From: Methylovorus mays
GTDB lineage: Bacteria > Pseudomonadota > Gammaproteobacteria > Burkholderiales > Methylophilaceae
DNA length: 64,000 bases
NCBI RefSeq assembly: GCF_020531915.1
Contig: NZ_JAJAVG010000001.1
Location: 1-64,000, forward strand
Direction: 5' to 3'
Under the pieces are notes generated by a model, which ran no database searches, was not told the DNA's origin, and was given only the letters and a program-made list of their open reading frames with translations. The translations under genes were made by a program, and so were the position numbers. Positions 53,219 to 61,027 of this stretch are shown piece after piece (position 1 is the first letter of the stretch; the number at the start of each line of letters is the position of its first letter).

Positions 53219-53730
53219 ACCCATCCTGCATCCTGTTTTACAAGCAGACAATGCAGCAGTGCTTTGCTGATGTAACTGCCCACCGTGCGCGTGGATACGC
53301 CCAAACGCTGACTGATTTCCAGATAAGTGAGTCCCTCAAGCTGCAACATCAGATAGGCGTTGCGGATATGCGCGGGCAAGCCGTTCAGCATTTGATCAAG
53401 TTTGATGAGGGTTTGGAGCACCATGGCCCGGGTTTCAGGCGAAGGCACTTCGGTAGGCGCAACGTGCATGAGCGCGTCGAGATAAGCCTTCTCAAGATCA
53501 TTGCGGCGCAGTTGGCTGACCATCAAGCCATGGGCGATAGTCGCGAGGTAAGCCCGTGGTTCGAGTATGGCAGACAGATCTCGCTTGAGAAGCAAGGTCA
53601 GAAAAGTGTCCTGCGCCAAGTCTGCGGCGCCGGTAGGGTTCCCCAGCTTTCGACGCAGCCAGGCTTGCAGCCACAACTGATGATCCTGATATAAACGTTG
53701 AATTAAATCGTGCTGCTCAATCACTTGCAT
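53215..53730 (-). CDS. FecI-like ECF sigma factor
   Basis: A 171-residue sigma-70 family protein. Region 2 is WLQAWLRRKLGNPTGAADLAQDTFLTLL...LEPRAYLATIAHGLM and region 4 is MLQLEGLTYLEISQRLGVSTRTVGSYISKAL. Together with FecR and the STN-bearing receptor it forms a cell-surface signalling set. A hairpin, AGCTCTAA (53735-53742) with TTAGAGCT (53753-53760), sits directly upstream of the ATG and could affect translation. A TATAAT on the minus strand (53801-53806) is a plausible -10 with a Fur-box-like site over the -35 area. Confidence 0.92.
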   Translation of the reverse strand: MQVIEQHDLIQRLYQDHQLWLQAWLRRKLGNPTGAADLAQDTFLTLLLKRDLSAILEPRAYLATIAHGLMVSQLRRNDLEKAYLDALMHVAPTEVPSPETRAMVLQTLIKLDQMLNGLPAHIRNAYLMLQLEGLTYLEISQRLGVSTRTVGSYISKALLHCLLVKQDAGWV

Positions 53731-53734
53731 GGTC

Positions 53735-53760
53735 AGCTCTAACTTCGTGGAATTAGAGCT
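53735..53760. promoter_or_regulatory. Hairpin directly upstream of the ECF sigma start
   Basis: AGCTCTAA and TTAGAGCT, 8 bases each, separated by 10 bases. In the sigma mRNA this hairpin would end about 5 bases before the ATG and include the area where a ribosome-binding site is expected, so it may limit translation. Confidence 0.5.
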
Positions 53761-53800
53761 GCTAGTGCAAAATGGATACCAGCTTCACAATCTATTGATT

Positions 53801-53830
53801 ATTATACAATTTAAAATAAATAGCATTATC
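53801..53830 (-). promoter_or_regulatory. Possible Fur-controlled promoter of the sigma operon
   Basis: On the minus strand, GATAATGCTATTTATTTTA (53830-53812) matches the 19-base Fur consensus at about 14 positions. TATAAT follows at 53806-53801. The site would cover the -35 region. FecI-type genes are commonly Fur-repressed; the match here is moderate. Confidence 0.4.
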
Positions 53831-53844
53831 CAAATGGTTGCTAA

Positions 53845-53901
53845 TGGCTGTAGTCAGCCAGCAGGAACAGCCAAGATGGCTATAAACAACCACCTTGGTT
53901 G
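53845..53901. repeat. Cluster of short palindromes upstream of the sigma operon
   Basis: Three small inverted repeats occur in 57 bases: TGGCTG-TAGT-CAGCCA (53845-53860), AGCCA-AGA-TGGCT (53869-53881) and CAACCA-CCT-TGGTTG (53887-53901). The half-sites and spacings are the same as in the cluster at 23985-24052 upstream of the other TonB receptor. Confidence 0.65.
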
Positions 53902-53909
53902 GCAGATGA

Positions 53910-54587
53910 TTAGAGCGCTCCAAACACCTTTTTAAGGAGGCTGCTGGCTTGTCCCATCGGGTCTTTGCGGATGGCTTTTTCTTCCTCGGCCATCATTAGG
54001 TAAACACCATCCAGCGTTTTCTGAGTCACATATTGCTCCAGCGTCGCCTGATCTTTTTTCACCAGACCAAACTGACTGCCCATTTCGGCAAACTTGTTGT
54101 ATTGCTGGGCCAGCGCAACATTCTCGGTGGCTTTTTTAACGATGGGCAGGAATTTCTCAGCCATGGGGCCGGAGGTGGTTTGCTTGAAGTACTGGGTGGC
54201 GGCATCGTCGCCCCCGGTCAGGATGTTCTTGGCGTCAGTCACACTCATTTTCTTGACGGCATTGACCAGCAAGGTCTTGGCCTCCGGCACGGCGGCTTCA
54301 GCGGCGCGGTTCATCTTGAGCACGAGCTCATCCGCCTCGTCCCCCATGCCAAACATGCGCATGGCTTTTTCGGCTTTCTTCAGGTTATCCGGCAAGGGGA
54401 TTTTCACTTGGGGATTATTCAGGAAACCATCCACCGCACCCAGTTTACCCACAGCCTTGCCGGCGCCCTGGATCAGGGCTTCCTTGAGGCCGTTGCTGGC
54501 GTCCTTGTTACTCAACGCGCTGAGGTCAGCACTGTGTACATTCAGCGTAAAAACAAGCAGGGTCAGGGCAGTGAGCAAACGGGACAT
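53910..54587 (-). CDS. DUF4197-type exported protein
   Basis: About 225 residues. A signal peptide (MSRLLTALTLLVFTLNVHSA) precedes a helical domain: LSNKDASNGLKEALIQGAGKAVGKLGAVDGFLNNPQVKIPLPDNLKKAEKAMRMFGMGDEADEL and LTGGDDAATQYFKQTTSGPMAEKFLPIVKKATENV are characteristic of DUF4197. The family is periplasmic and of unknown function. I choose ATG 54587; two in-frame starts lie up to 33 bases upstream. Confidence 0.83.
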   Translation of the reverse strand: MSRLLTALTLLVFTLNVHSADLSALSNKDASNGLKEALIQGAGKAVGKLGAVDGFLNNPQVKIPLPDNLKKAEKAMRMFGMGDEADELVLKMNRAAEAAVPEAKTLLVNAVKKMSVTDAKNILTGGDDAATQYFKQTTSGPMAEKFLPIVKKATENVALAQQYNKFAEMGSQFGLVKKDQATLEQYVTQKTLDGVYLMMAEEEKAIRKDPMGQASSLLKKVFGAL

Positions 54588-54630
54588 GATGAACATCCAT
54601 AAAGGGCATGAAGGAATCACAGTCTACCGC

Positions 54631-54661
54631 AAAAGAAAGGGCGTGCAAGCTTGCACGCCCT
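54631..54661 (-). terminator. Rho-independent terminator of glgP
   Basis: A perfect 24-base palindrome, AGGGCGTGCAAG (54638-54649) with its complement (54650-54661), is followed on the minus strand by a T-rich run (54638-54631). It lies 27 bases after the glgP stop. Confidence 0.85.
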
Positions 54662-54687
54662 GTCGTTTTATGACGGCTTGATAATGA

Positions 54688-57165
54688 TCAACCGCGGATG
54701 GGATGCACTTTCCAGATGTTGTTGGCGTATTCGCCTATGGTGCGGTCACTGGAAAATTTGCCTACCCGCGCGACATTGAGTATGGCACGGCGTGTCCACT
54801 CTTCCTGATCCTGATACAGCTTGCTGACCGCATCCTGGGCATCGATATAGCTCTGGTAATCGGCCAGCAGCAGGTAGTTATCGCCCTTGTGCAGCAGGGT
54901 GTCAAAAATCGGCTGGTAGCGGTCAGGCTCATCCACCGAGAAAAAGCCACCGGCAATCATATCCAGTACCTGACGCAGCTCTTCGTTGCCATGGTAATAA
55001 TCCCAGGGGTTGTAGCCGCGTGCCTTGAGATCGGCCACTTCCGGTGTCGTAAGGCCGAAGATGAAGATATTCTCGTCGCCAACCTCCTCCTTGATTTCGA
55101 CGTTAGCACCATCCAGCGTACCGATGGTCAGAGCGCCATTCAGCGCCATTTTCATGTTGCCAGTGCCAGAGGCTTCGGTGCCTGCCGTGGAAATTTGTTC
55201 AGAAAGATCACTGCCGGGAAACAGCAACTCAGCGGCGGAGACTTCATAGTTGGGGTAAAACACCACCTTGAGTTTGTCCCCTACGGCAGGATCGTCATTC
55301 ACAATGGCAGCCACATCATTGATCAGCCGAATAATCAGCTTGGCCATCCAGTAACCAGGTGCCGCCTTGCCGCCAAAAATTACCGTGCGCGGCGTAATGC
55401 TGTCGGCCTTGCCACTACGGATACGGTTGTACAGCGTGATGACATGCAGCATGTTGAGCAGCTGGCGTTTGTACTCGTGTATGCGCTTGATCTGTACATC
55501 AAACAAGCTGTTGGGATTGAGGCTGATGCCGGTGAGTTTGGTAATGCGGGCCGCAAGGCGGATCTTGTTCTGCAACTTGATCTCGCGGAATGCCTGGCGG
55601 AAATCGGCATCTTCGGCCAGAGGCACGATGCCTTGCAGCTTGCTCAAGTCTTTGTGAAAACCCTCGCCTATCACCTTGGCAAGCAAGGCGGTAAGTCCTG
55701 GGTTGCACTGGTTGAGCCAGCGGCGCGGGGTAATGCCATTGGTGATATTGATGAACTTGCCGGGATAAATACGGTTGAAATCGGCAAACAAGGTGGTTTT
55801 GAGCAGCTCGCTATGCAGTGCCGCCACGCCATTGACGGTATGGCTGCCGATCACGGCCAGATGTGCCATGCGCACGCGGCGGCCGTGGGTTTCATCAATG
55901 ATGGAGACCCGGCTCAGCAGATCGGTATCTCCAGGGAAGCGGTGATTCACCATCTGCAGGAATTCATGGTTAATCTGGTAGATGATGCCCAGATGGCGTG
56001 GCAACAGACGACCAAACAGATCGACTGACCAGGTCTCCAGCGCTTCCGGCATCAGCGTGTGATTGGTATAGGCAAAAATCTTGACCACCAGCTTCCAGGC
56101 ATGGCTCCACTCAAGCCTGTGCACATCTACCAGCTGATACATCATTTCGGCCACGGCAATCGCGGGGTGCGTGTCATTCAACTGAATCGCCACCTTTTCC
56201 GGCAGCATGTTCCAGTCGTGATGATTAGAAAGAAAGCGACGCAAGATGTCCTGAATCGAGGCGGAGACAAAGAAATACTGCTGCTTGAGGCGAAGCTCCT
56301 TGCCCGACACCGAGGTGTCGTTCGGGTAGAGCACCTTGGAGATATTCTCAGTGGCATTGCGCTCTTCCACGGCTTTTTCGTAATTGCCATCATTGAAATG
56401 CATGAGGTCAAATTCGCGCGTCGCCTTGGCCGACCACAAGCGCAGGTTATTCACGGTTTCCGTGCCATAACCGGGAATCGGCACATCATAGGCCATGGCG
56501 ACGACGGCCTCGGAATCCACCCAGTGATGTTCAAGGCCATGCTCGGTGGGGAACTCCACCACGTGCCCAAAGAAGCGCACGATATAGGTGCTCTCAGGGC
56601 GCTGGAACTCCCAGATATTGCCGTAACGCAGCCAGTTGTCGGGATTTTCTATCTGCTGACCATGGCTGATGGATTGGCGGAACATGCCATATTCATAGCG
56701 AATGCCATAGCCGGTGCCGGGAATATCCATGCTTGCCATGGAGTCGAGAAAACAGGCGGCCAGACGCCCCAGGCCGCCATTGCCCAGTGCGGCGTCGGTT
56801 TCCATCTCCACCACCTGCTCCATATCACGCCCCAGCGCGTGCAGGCCTTCGCTCACTTCCGGTGCTATGCCCAGATTTAGGGCAGCATTGGACAACATGC
56901 GCCCGATCAGAAACTCCAGTGAGAGGTAATAAACACGCTTGGGGTCACGTTCCTGATACGCCTCGGATGTTTTGACCCAGCGTTCCACCACGTGATCGCG
57001 AACGGTATGGGCCGTCGTGGCATACCAGTCGCGAGGCGTTGCCGTTGCACTGGTTTTGAATGCCGAAAAAATCAGGTGGTTCTGTAAAGCCTGTGCTATC
57101 GGGGTTTTTTCAGTGGTAACGGTGGGGGTGAACTCGGAAGGCTGGGACGCATTTGAACTTATCAT
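54688..57165 (-). CDS. glgP: Glycogen/starch phosphorylase
   Basis: An 825-residue GT35 phosphorylase. Key stretches are YYLSLEFLIGRMLSNA, DAALGNGGLGRLAACFLDSMA, QLNDTHPAIAVAEMMYQL, and EASGTGNMKMALNGALTIGTLDGANVEI, which holds the pyridoxal-phosphate lysine. It releases glucose-1-phosphate from alpha-1,4-glucans. Length is normal. It stands alone: no other glycogen gene is in the window, and a terminator follows. Confidence 0.97.
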   Translation of the reverse strand: MISSNASQPSEFTPTVTTEKTPIAQALQNHLIFSAFKTSATATPRDWYATTAHTVRDHVVERWVKTSEAYQERDPKRVYYLSLEFLIGRMLSNAALNLGIAPEVSEGLHALGRDMEQVVEMETDAALGNGGLGRLAACFLDSMASMDIPGTGYGIRYEYGMFRQSISHGQQIENPDNWLRYGNIWEFQRPESTYIVRFFGHVVEFPTEHGLEHHWVDSEAVVAMAYDVPIPGYGTETVNNLRLWSAKATREFDLMHFNDGNYEKAVEERNATENISKVLYPNDTSVSGKELRLKQQYFFVSASIQDILRRFLSNHHDWNMLPEKVAIQLNDTHPAIAVAEMMYQLVDVHRLEWSHAWKLVVKIFAYTNHTLMPEALETWSVDLFGRLLPRHLGIIYQINHEFLQMVNHRFPGDTDLLSRVSIIDETHGRRVRMAHLAVIGSHTVNGVAALHSELLKTTLFADFNRIYPGKFINITNGITPRRWLNQCNPGLTALLAKVIGEGFHKDLSKLQGIVPLAEDADFRQAFREIKLQNKIRLAARITKLTGISLNPNSLFDVQIKRIHEYKRQLLNMLHVITLYNRIRSGKADSITPRTVIFGGKAAPGYWMAKLIIRLINDVAAIVNDDPAVGDKLKVVFYPNYEVSAAELLFPGSDLSEQISTAGTEASGTGNMKMALNGALTIGTLDGANVEIKEEVGDENIFIFGLTTPEVADLKARGYNPWDYYHGNEELRQVLDMIAGGFFSVDEPDRYQPIFDTLLHKGDNYLLLADYQSYIDAQDAVSKLYQDQEEWTRRAILNVARVGKFSSDRTIGEYANNIWKVHPIRG

Positions 57166-57351
57166 GGCGGTTAGATTCCTGTCATATATCTGGAGATTCA
57201 GTACAGGCTAACGGCCCACCGTGATCTGGAGATGACATTCCCTGGCAGGAAAATCCACTCAAAATAGCAGCAGGCGCGCAGCGCACAGTGACGACTTGTC
57301 ATCTAGTCTAGCAAAAAACAAGCCCGTTTTATGTGCGAATGTGAATAGCAC

Positions 57352-57384
57352 AAAAGCAAACCCCCACCAGCAGGCGGGGGTTTG
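57352..57384 (-). terminator. Rho-independent terminator of the tonB-exbB-exbD genes
   Basis: CAAACCCCC (57357-57365) pairs with GGGGGTTTG (57376-57384) around a 10-base loop. On the minus strand TTTT follows within two bases (57355-57352). It lies 27 bases beyond the exbD stop. Confidence 0.85.
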
Positions 57385-57410
57385 TTGCAACAGAGGATAG
57401 GGGATCAAGC

Positions 57411-57836
57411 CTAGTTTGCAGCAGGCTCGCTAACAAATCCCAGCTTTTGCACGCCCGCATTCTTGGCATCTGCCATGACTTTGGCGATGACTTCATAGCG
57501 GGTTTCCTTGTCGGCACGCAGATTGATATCAGGCTGCGGCTCTTTTTTGGAAGCCTGCTCGAGCTTGAGCACCAGTTCGCCTTCAACTAAGGGCGTATCG
57601 TTCCAGTATATCTGTCCGGCGTTATCAATCGAGATGGTGAACGACTCGGGTTTTTCTGGAAGAGGCTGGCTGCTGGCTTGCGGCAGATCAATGCGCACAG
57701 CGTGGGTTAGCAAAGGTGCGGTGATGATGAAAATCACCAGCAGCACCAGCATCACATCCACCAGCGGCGTAGTGTTAATCTCAGCCATGGGAGCAGAATG
57801 ACTGCCCGAGCCAAAACCGTTGCCTGAACCTATCAT
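57411..57836 (-). CDS. exbD: ExbD-type biopolymer transport protein
   Basis: A 141-residue protein with a short cytoplasmic start, one membrane span (MAEINTTPLVDVMLVLLVIFIITAPLL) containing the functional Asp of LVDVML, and a periplasmic domain ending VQKLGFVSEP. It forms the proton channel with ExbB that energises TonB. It overlaps exbB by 4 bases. Confidence 0.92.
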   Translation of the reverse strand: MIGSGNGFGSGSHSAPMAEINTTPLVDVMLVLLVIFIITAPLLTHAVRIDLPQASSQPLPEKPESFTISIDNAGQIYWNDTPLVEGELVLKLEQASKKEPQPDINLRADKETRYEVIAKVMADAKNAGVQKLGFVSEPAAN

Positions 57837-58576
57837 GCCGTCACCTCTTTAAGGTGACTCTGGGGCTTTAGTGCGCTTTCTCCTGGCGTATTGCCATGGG
57901 TCAGTGGAGCACCAGTGGTCAGCAAGACATGCAGATCGTTGGCAAAGCTATCCAGTTGCGCCATCAGCACACGGTTGCTGCGCACCAGGGCGTTGTATGC
58001 CAGCACCGCAGGAATCGCCACTGCCAGACCAAATGCCGTCATGATCAGCGCTTCCCCTACCGGGCCGGCTACCTTGTCCAGTGTCGCCTGACCGCTCATG
58101 CTGATGCTGGCCAGCGCGTGATAAATACCCCACACGGTACCAAACAGACCAACGAAGGGTGAGACGCTGCCGACAGATGCCAAGACGGTCAGGCCGTTTT
58201 CCAGACGCGCCCCTTCATCGCTGATAACACGACGCATGCTGCGTGCGACAAATTCATCCTGATTGCAGGCATCCGCCAGACGCTTGGAGGCGTGACGCTG
58301 ATGGTGTTCTGCGGCTTCGACGGCCTGATTGGCGAGGCGCGACATCGGGGTGGAGACACCGTTTTCACGGATGGCGACCTCCAGCGAGCTGGCATCCCAG
58401 AAACGCTGACTGTAATTGCGCGACGCTGCACGCAGGCGCAAGGACTGGACCCCCTTCACAATAATCAGATACCAGCTGGCGACAGACATGACCAAAAGAC
58501 AGAGTGCAACAGTGATCGAAACCACGCCGCCATCGGTAATAAAGGCCAGACTATTAAACTCATAACCGCTTTGCAT
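57833..58576 (-). CDS. exbB: ExbB-type (MotA/TolQ/ExbB) proton channel protein
   Basis: A 247-residue protein with three membrane spans: FITDGGVVSITVALCLLVMSVASWYLIIV, then ENGLTVLASVGSVSPFVGLFGTVWGIYHALASI, then VAGPVGEALIMTAFGLAVAIPAVLAYN. The latter two carry the conserved Thr-rich channel residues of the family. AAGGAA precedes the ATG at 58576. It works with ExbD and TonB in the inner membrane. Confidence 0.92.
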   Translation of the reverse strand: MQSGYEFNSLAFITDGGVVSITVALCLLVMSVASWYLIIVKGVQSLRLRAASRNYSQRFWDASSLEVAIRENGVSTPMSRLANQAVEAAEHHQRHASKRLADACNQDEFVARSMRRVISDEGARLENGLTVLASVGSVSPFVGLFGTVWGIYHALASISMSGQATLDKVAGPVGEALIMTAFGLAVAIPAVLAYNALVRSNRVLMAQLDSFANDLHVLLTTGAPLTHGNTPGESALKPQSHLKEVTA

Positions 58577-58631
58577 GCAATATTCCTTCTTGTTTTAACT
58601 AAATAATGATGATGCTATTAATAACTGGTCA

Positions 58632-59402
58632 CTAATCGTGCAGTGAGTAGCTCATGGGCACGATAGCGTAAACACTGACTGCTTTTCCATTTTTGCGATA
58701 AGGCGTAAAGCGGGCTGCTTTCAGCCAATCCACCGCCGCATTGTCCAATCGTTCAAATCCGGAACGTTCCAGTAATTGAATATCCTCCGGAATGCCAGTC
58801 GCTGAAATGCGCACCTTCATCTTGACCCTGCCTTCTTCTTTCAGGCGCTTGGACAACATCGGATATTTGCGCTCAGGCTCATATAGATAGGCTACACCAG
58901 TGACCAGTTCTGGCTCATGCGTTTCAGGGGGCGGAGGCGGAGGCGCCTTTTCCACGATTTCGGCAGGCGGAGGCGGCGGACTAGGCTTGACGTCTTCTAC
59001 CACACGCGGTGCTTCAACCGGAGCGGCAGGCTGTGGCTCGGCAACTTGAGGCTGCGGAATGGGCGTGGGTTTGACTTGTTGCTTGACCGGCTTTTGCTTT
59101 TGAATCTTGACCTCCGGCTTGGGCGGCGTGGGCTCAGGCTGAGGTTCTTCAGTGATGGATTTGGGGTCACTCACCAGATTCACCACCATCGGGGTATCAG
59201 GCTGTTCGATACGCACTTCTTCTGGCTTGAGCCAGACCACTGCGGCAAATATCGTCGCATGTGCCAGCAACACGGCCAGCAAGGCCGAATAGGAAGCACG
59301 CGATGGCGCTTGCCCACCGTGATTGCCGCCACGCGGTTTCAAGCCACGGATCATGGCGATCGGCGCCTGCGCTGGTTGGAATGAAGGCTTTACCAGCCTC
59401 AT
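58632..59402 (-). CDS. tonB: TonB energy-transducing protein
   Basis: About 256 residues. One N-terminal span (YSALLAVLLAHATIFAAVVWL) is followed by a Pro/Lys/Glu-rich linker (about 75-165, with PQPEPTPPKPE and two proline runs) and the TonB C-terminal domain (YLYEPERKYPMLSKRLKEEGRVKMKVRISATGIPEDIQLLERSGFERLD). I prefer ATG 59402, which has GTAGGGA about 12 bases upstream and lies one base after the stop of the preceding ORF (TGAAATG). An ATG at 59414 is in frame but abuts that Shine-Dalgarno. It can drive both TonB receptors in this window. Confidence 0.92.
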   Translation of the reverse strand: MRLVKPSFQPAQAPIAMIRGLKPRGGNHGGQAPSRASYSALLAVLLAHATIFAAVVWLKPEEVRIEQPDTPMVVNLVSDPKSITEEPQPEPTPPKPEVKIQKQKPVKQQVKPTPIPQPQVAEPQPAAPVEAPRVVEDVKPSPPPPPAEIVEKAPPPPPPETHEPELVTGVAYLYEPERKYPMLSKRLKEEGRVKMKVRISATGIPEDIQLLERSGFERLDNAAVDWLKAARFTPYRKNGKAVSVYAIVPMSYSLHD

Positions 59403-59403
59403 T

Positions 59404-59646
59404 TCAGTGTACATTCCCTACCCCATTCATCATTGCATTGTTTCTTTCTTGGACTGCATTATATATGGCCAATCTGGCAGCACCCTCCTGCAACAGCTCT
59501 GCCAGGGTGCCAAACGCCTGCATATCCAGCCGCAAACTTAACGCACCTACTTCGAGTTCAGCCACATTACATTCTTCGCAGAATAAGATCCTGCACCCGT
59601 CGTTACCAGCCAGCACAATGCGCTTGCAGGGATTTTCCGGCTTCAT
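59404..59646 (-). CDS. Small cysteine-containing protein between hemP and tonB
   Basis: An 80-residue protein, MKPENPCKRIVLAGNDGCRI..., with Cys at 7 and a Cys-x4-Cys-x2-Cys pattern (CRILFCEEC) followed by NVAELEVGALSLRLDMQAF and an amphipathic helix. AAAGGAG stands before the ATG, which supports translation. No family name can be given. Its place between hemP and tonB in an apparently Fur-regulated unit suggests a role in iron or haem handling. Confidence 0.65.
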   Translation of the reverse strand: MKPENPCKRIVLAGNDGCRILFCEECNVAELEVGALSLRLDMQAFGTLAELLQEGAARLAIYNAVQERNNAMMNGVGNVH

Positions 59647-59656
59647 GCGAACTCCT

Positions 59657-59854
59657 TTACTTCGTCAGAATAAGCTTGCCCTGACGGGTGAGCCGCAGGC
59701 GATAAGTTTGATCGCCATGTGCAATCTCCAGTTCGCGTTGCCCATTAAATAGCTCTTTGCTATCCAGCTGACGCAGTTTCGCGTTCGTCATGGACGGTTG
59801 CACACCGGCATCCGCCCCTCGAGGTGCATCTGTTAACAATGTCGTCGATGTCAT
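59657..59854 (-). CDS. hemP: Hemin uptake protein HemP
   Basis: A 65-residue protein with the HemP signature at its C-terminus: LRQLDSKELFNGQRELEIAHGDQTYRLRLTRQGKLILTK. I start at ATG 59854 (MTSTTLLTD), which is preceded by GAGGGT; the frame remains open upstream. HemP is a small protein of haem and iron uptake loci and, in some beta- and alphaproteobacteria, a regulator of haem receptor genes. A strong Fur-box-like site lies about 60 bases upstream. Confidence 0.88.
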   Translation of the reverse strand: MTSTTLLTDAPRGADAGVQPSMTNAKLRQLDSKELFNGQRELEIAHGDQTYRLRLTRQGKLILTK

Positions 59855-59915
59855 ATGACCCTCACTTGAACCTGAAATAAATGAACCTGAGAGTATTAAC
59901 TCAGGATAAAACAAA

Positions 59916-59930
59916 TGATAACGATTCTCA
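59916..59930 (-). promoter_or_regulatory. Fur box upstream of hemP-tonB-exbBD
   Basis: TGATAACGATTCTCA agrees at 13 of 15 positions with the 7-1-7 Fur consensus TGATAATnATTATCA. It lies 62 bases before the hemP start, in the right place to repress the downstream iron-transport genes when iron is plentiful. Confidence 0.78.
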
Positions 59931-60062
59931 ATTAGGTGGTCAAGCCTAATTTTACAATTGATTATTCACCTTGAATAGCCATGAGAAGCGGGAATTTTTA
60001 CCCAAAAAAAACGGCCGCCAGCAACGACGACCGAGAGAGGAGACCACGAACGACCAGCAGAA

Positions 60063-60680
60063 CTAAAGTCTGTTGGCGTAATACTCAACAACTTGCTGCA
60101 CATCTACCGGGAACGGCACATCTTCTGCAGCGGGCAAGTGCGCGATACGTGCAACGCGCTGTGTTTCATCCCAACTCAACCATTCAGGGCGAATCAGGGG
60201 CATGTCTTTCAGTGTTTCGTTGACAATAGGAATCTGTGCACTGGCTGGCTTCAGACTGACTTCATCCCCTACTCTCAAGCGGATGGAGGGGATGCTGACT
60301 ACCTTACCATTCAACTGCAGGTGTCGGTGCGACACCAGTTGACGGGCGGCGGCGATGGTTGGTGCGAAACCTGCGCGAAATACCACGTTATCCAGCCGAC
60401 GCTCCAGCAACTGCAGCAAGGTTTCCCCGGTAGGCGCCTTGCCGCGGCGTGCATCTACCATCAGACGACGCAACTGGCGCTCAGACAAACCGTAATTGAA
60501 ACGCAGCTTCTGCTTTTCCATCAGCTTGATGCCGAAGTCAGACTTTTTGCGACGCACGGCCTTGGCGCCATGCTGCCCAGGTGGCGTGGGACGCTGCTCT
60601 ATGCTTTTGCGGGAAAGGCCTGGTAAATCCACGCCCAATGCGCGCATGACTTTCAGCCTAGGGCCAGTAAAACGGGACAT
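60063..60680 (-). CDS. Ribosomal protein S4 paralogue lacking cysteines
   Basis: A 205-residue S4-family protein: MSRFTGPRLKVMRALGVDLPG, PGQHGAKAVRRKKSDFGIKLMEKQKLRFNYGLSERQLRRL, TGETLLQLLERRLDNVVFRAGFAPTIAAARQLVSHRHLQLNGKVVSIPS. Length and both domains match RpsD, but there is no cysteine, so the N-terminal zinc site of 'C+' S4 proteins is absent. No other ribosomal or RNA polymerase gene (rpsM, rpsK, rpoA) is adjacent, unlike the standard rpsD operon, so this is probably a second copy. It lies in an iron-related cluster behind a Fur-like site at 61028. Confidence 0.87.
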   Translation of the reverse strand: MSRFTGPRLKVMRALGVDLPGLSRKSIEQRPTPPGQHGAKAVRRKKSDFGIKLMEKQKLRFNYGLSERQLRRLMVDARRGKAPTGETLLQLLERRLDNVVFRAGFAPTIAAARQLVSHRHLQLNGKVVSIPSIRLRVGDEVSLKPASAQIPIVNETLKDMPLIRPEWLSWDETQRVARIAHLPAAEDVPFPVDVQQVVEYYANRL

Positions 60681-60718
60681 AACACTACACTCCGATATCG
60701 ATGATTTTTAGTTTGGGC

Positions 60719-60997
60719 TTATTGCAGATGACGACTGCCCGGCACCACGACTGACTGCATGGCATGCTGCTCGTGCGCGATGGCTTCCCAATCCCGCATC
60801 AGTCGCTGGGCCACTTCTGATACCAGCTTGGATTCGGCATATTGCGGAGCAGTCAGCTTGCGGGAAAGATCCAGCGCCAGCTCAGCCAGCTCGGCCGAAG
60901 GATGACTGGCATAACGCGCAGTCACACAGCACAGCGAAGCCAGCACAGCATTCGCATTGGGCAATTCCGGATCAAATATCGCTTCTTTGGGTTTCAC
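60719..60997 (-). CDS. Small protein of unknown function upstream of the S4 paralogue
   Basis: A 92-residue, helix-rich protein starting at GTG 60997 with AAGGAC upstream. It contains ANAVLASLCCVTARYASHPSAELAELALDLSRKL and a Cys-Cys pair. No known domain, signal or membrane segment is seen. It lies 38 bases before the S4 paralogue and directly after a Fur-box-like site, so the two are likely co-transcribed and iron-responsive. Confidence 0.65.
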   Translation of the reverse strand: MKPKEAIFDPELPNANAVLASLCCVTARYASHPSAELAELALDLSRKLTAPQYAESKLVSEVAQRLMRDWEAIAHEQHAMQSVVVPGSRHLQ

Positions 60998-61027
60998 GGC
61001 CAGTCCTTGTTAACCAAGTTTTAATAA

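Noticed and set aside
57166-57356. Gene between glgP and exbD
   Set aside because: Only short frames without support; the exbD terminator and glgP upstream region account for it.
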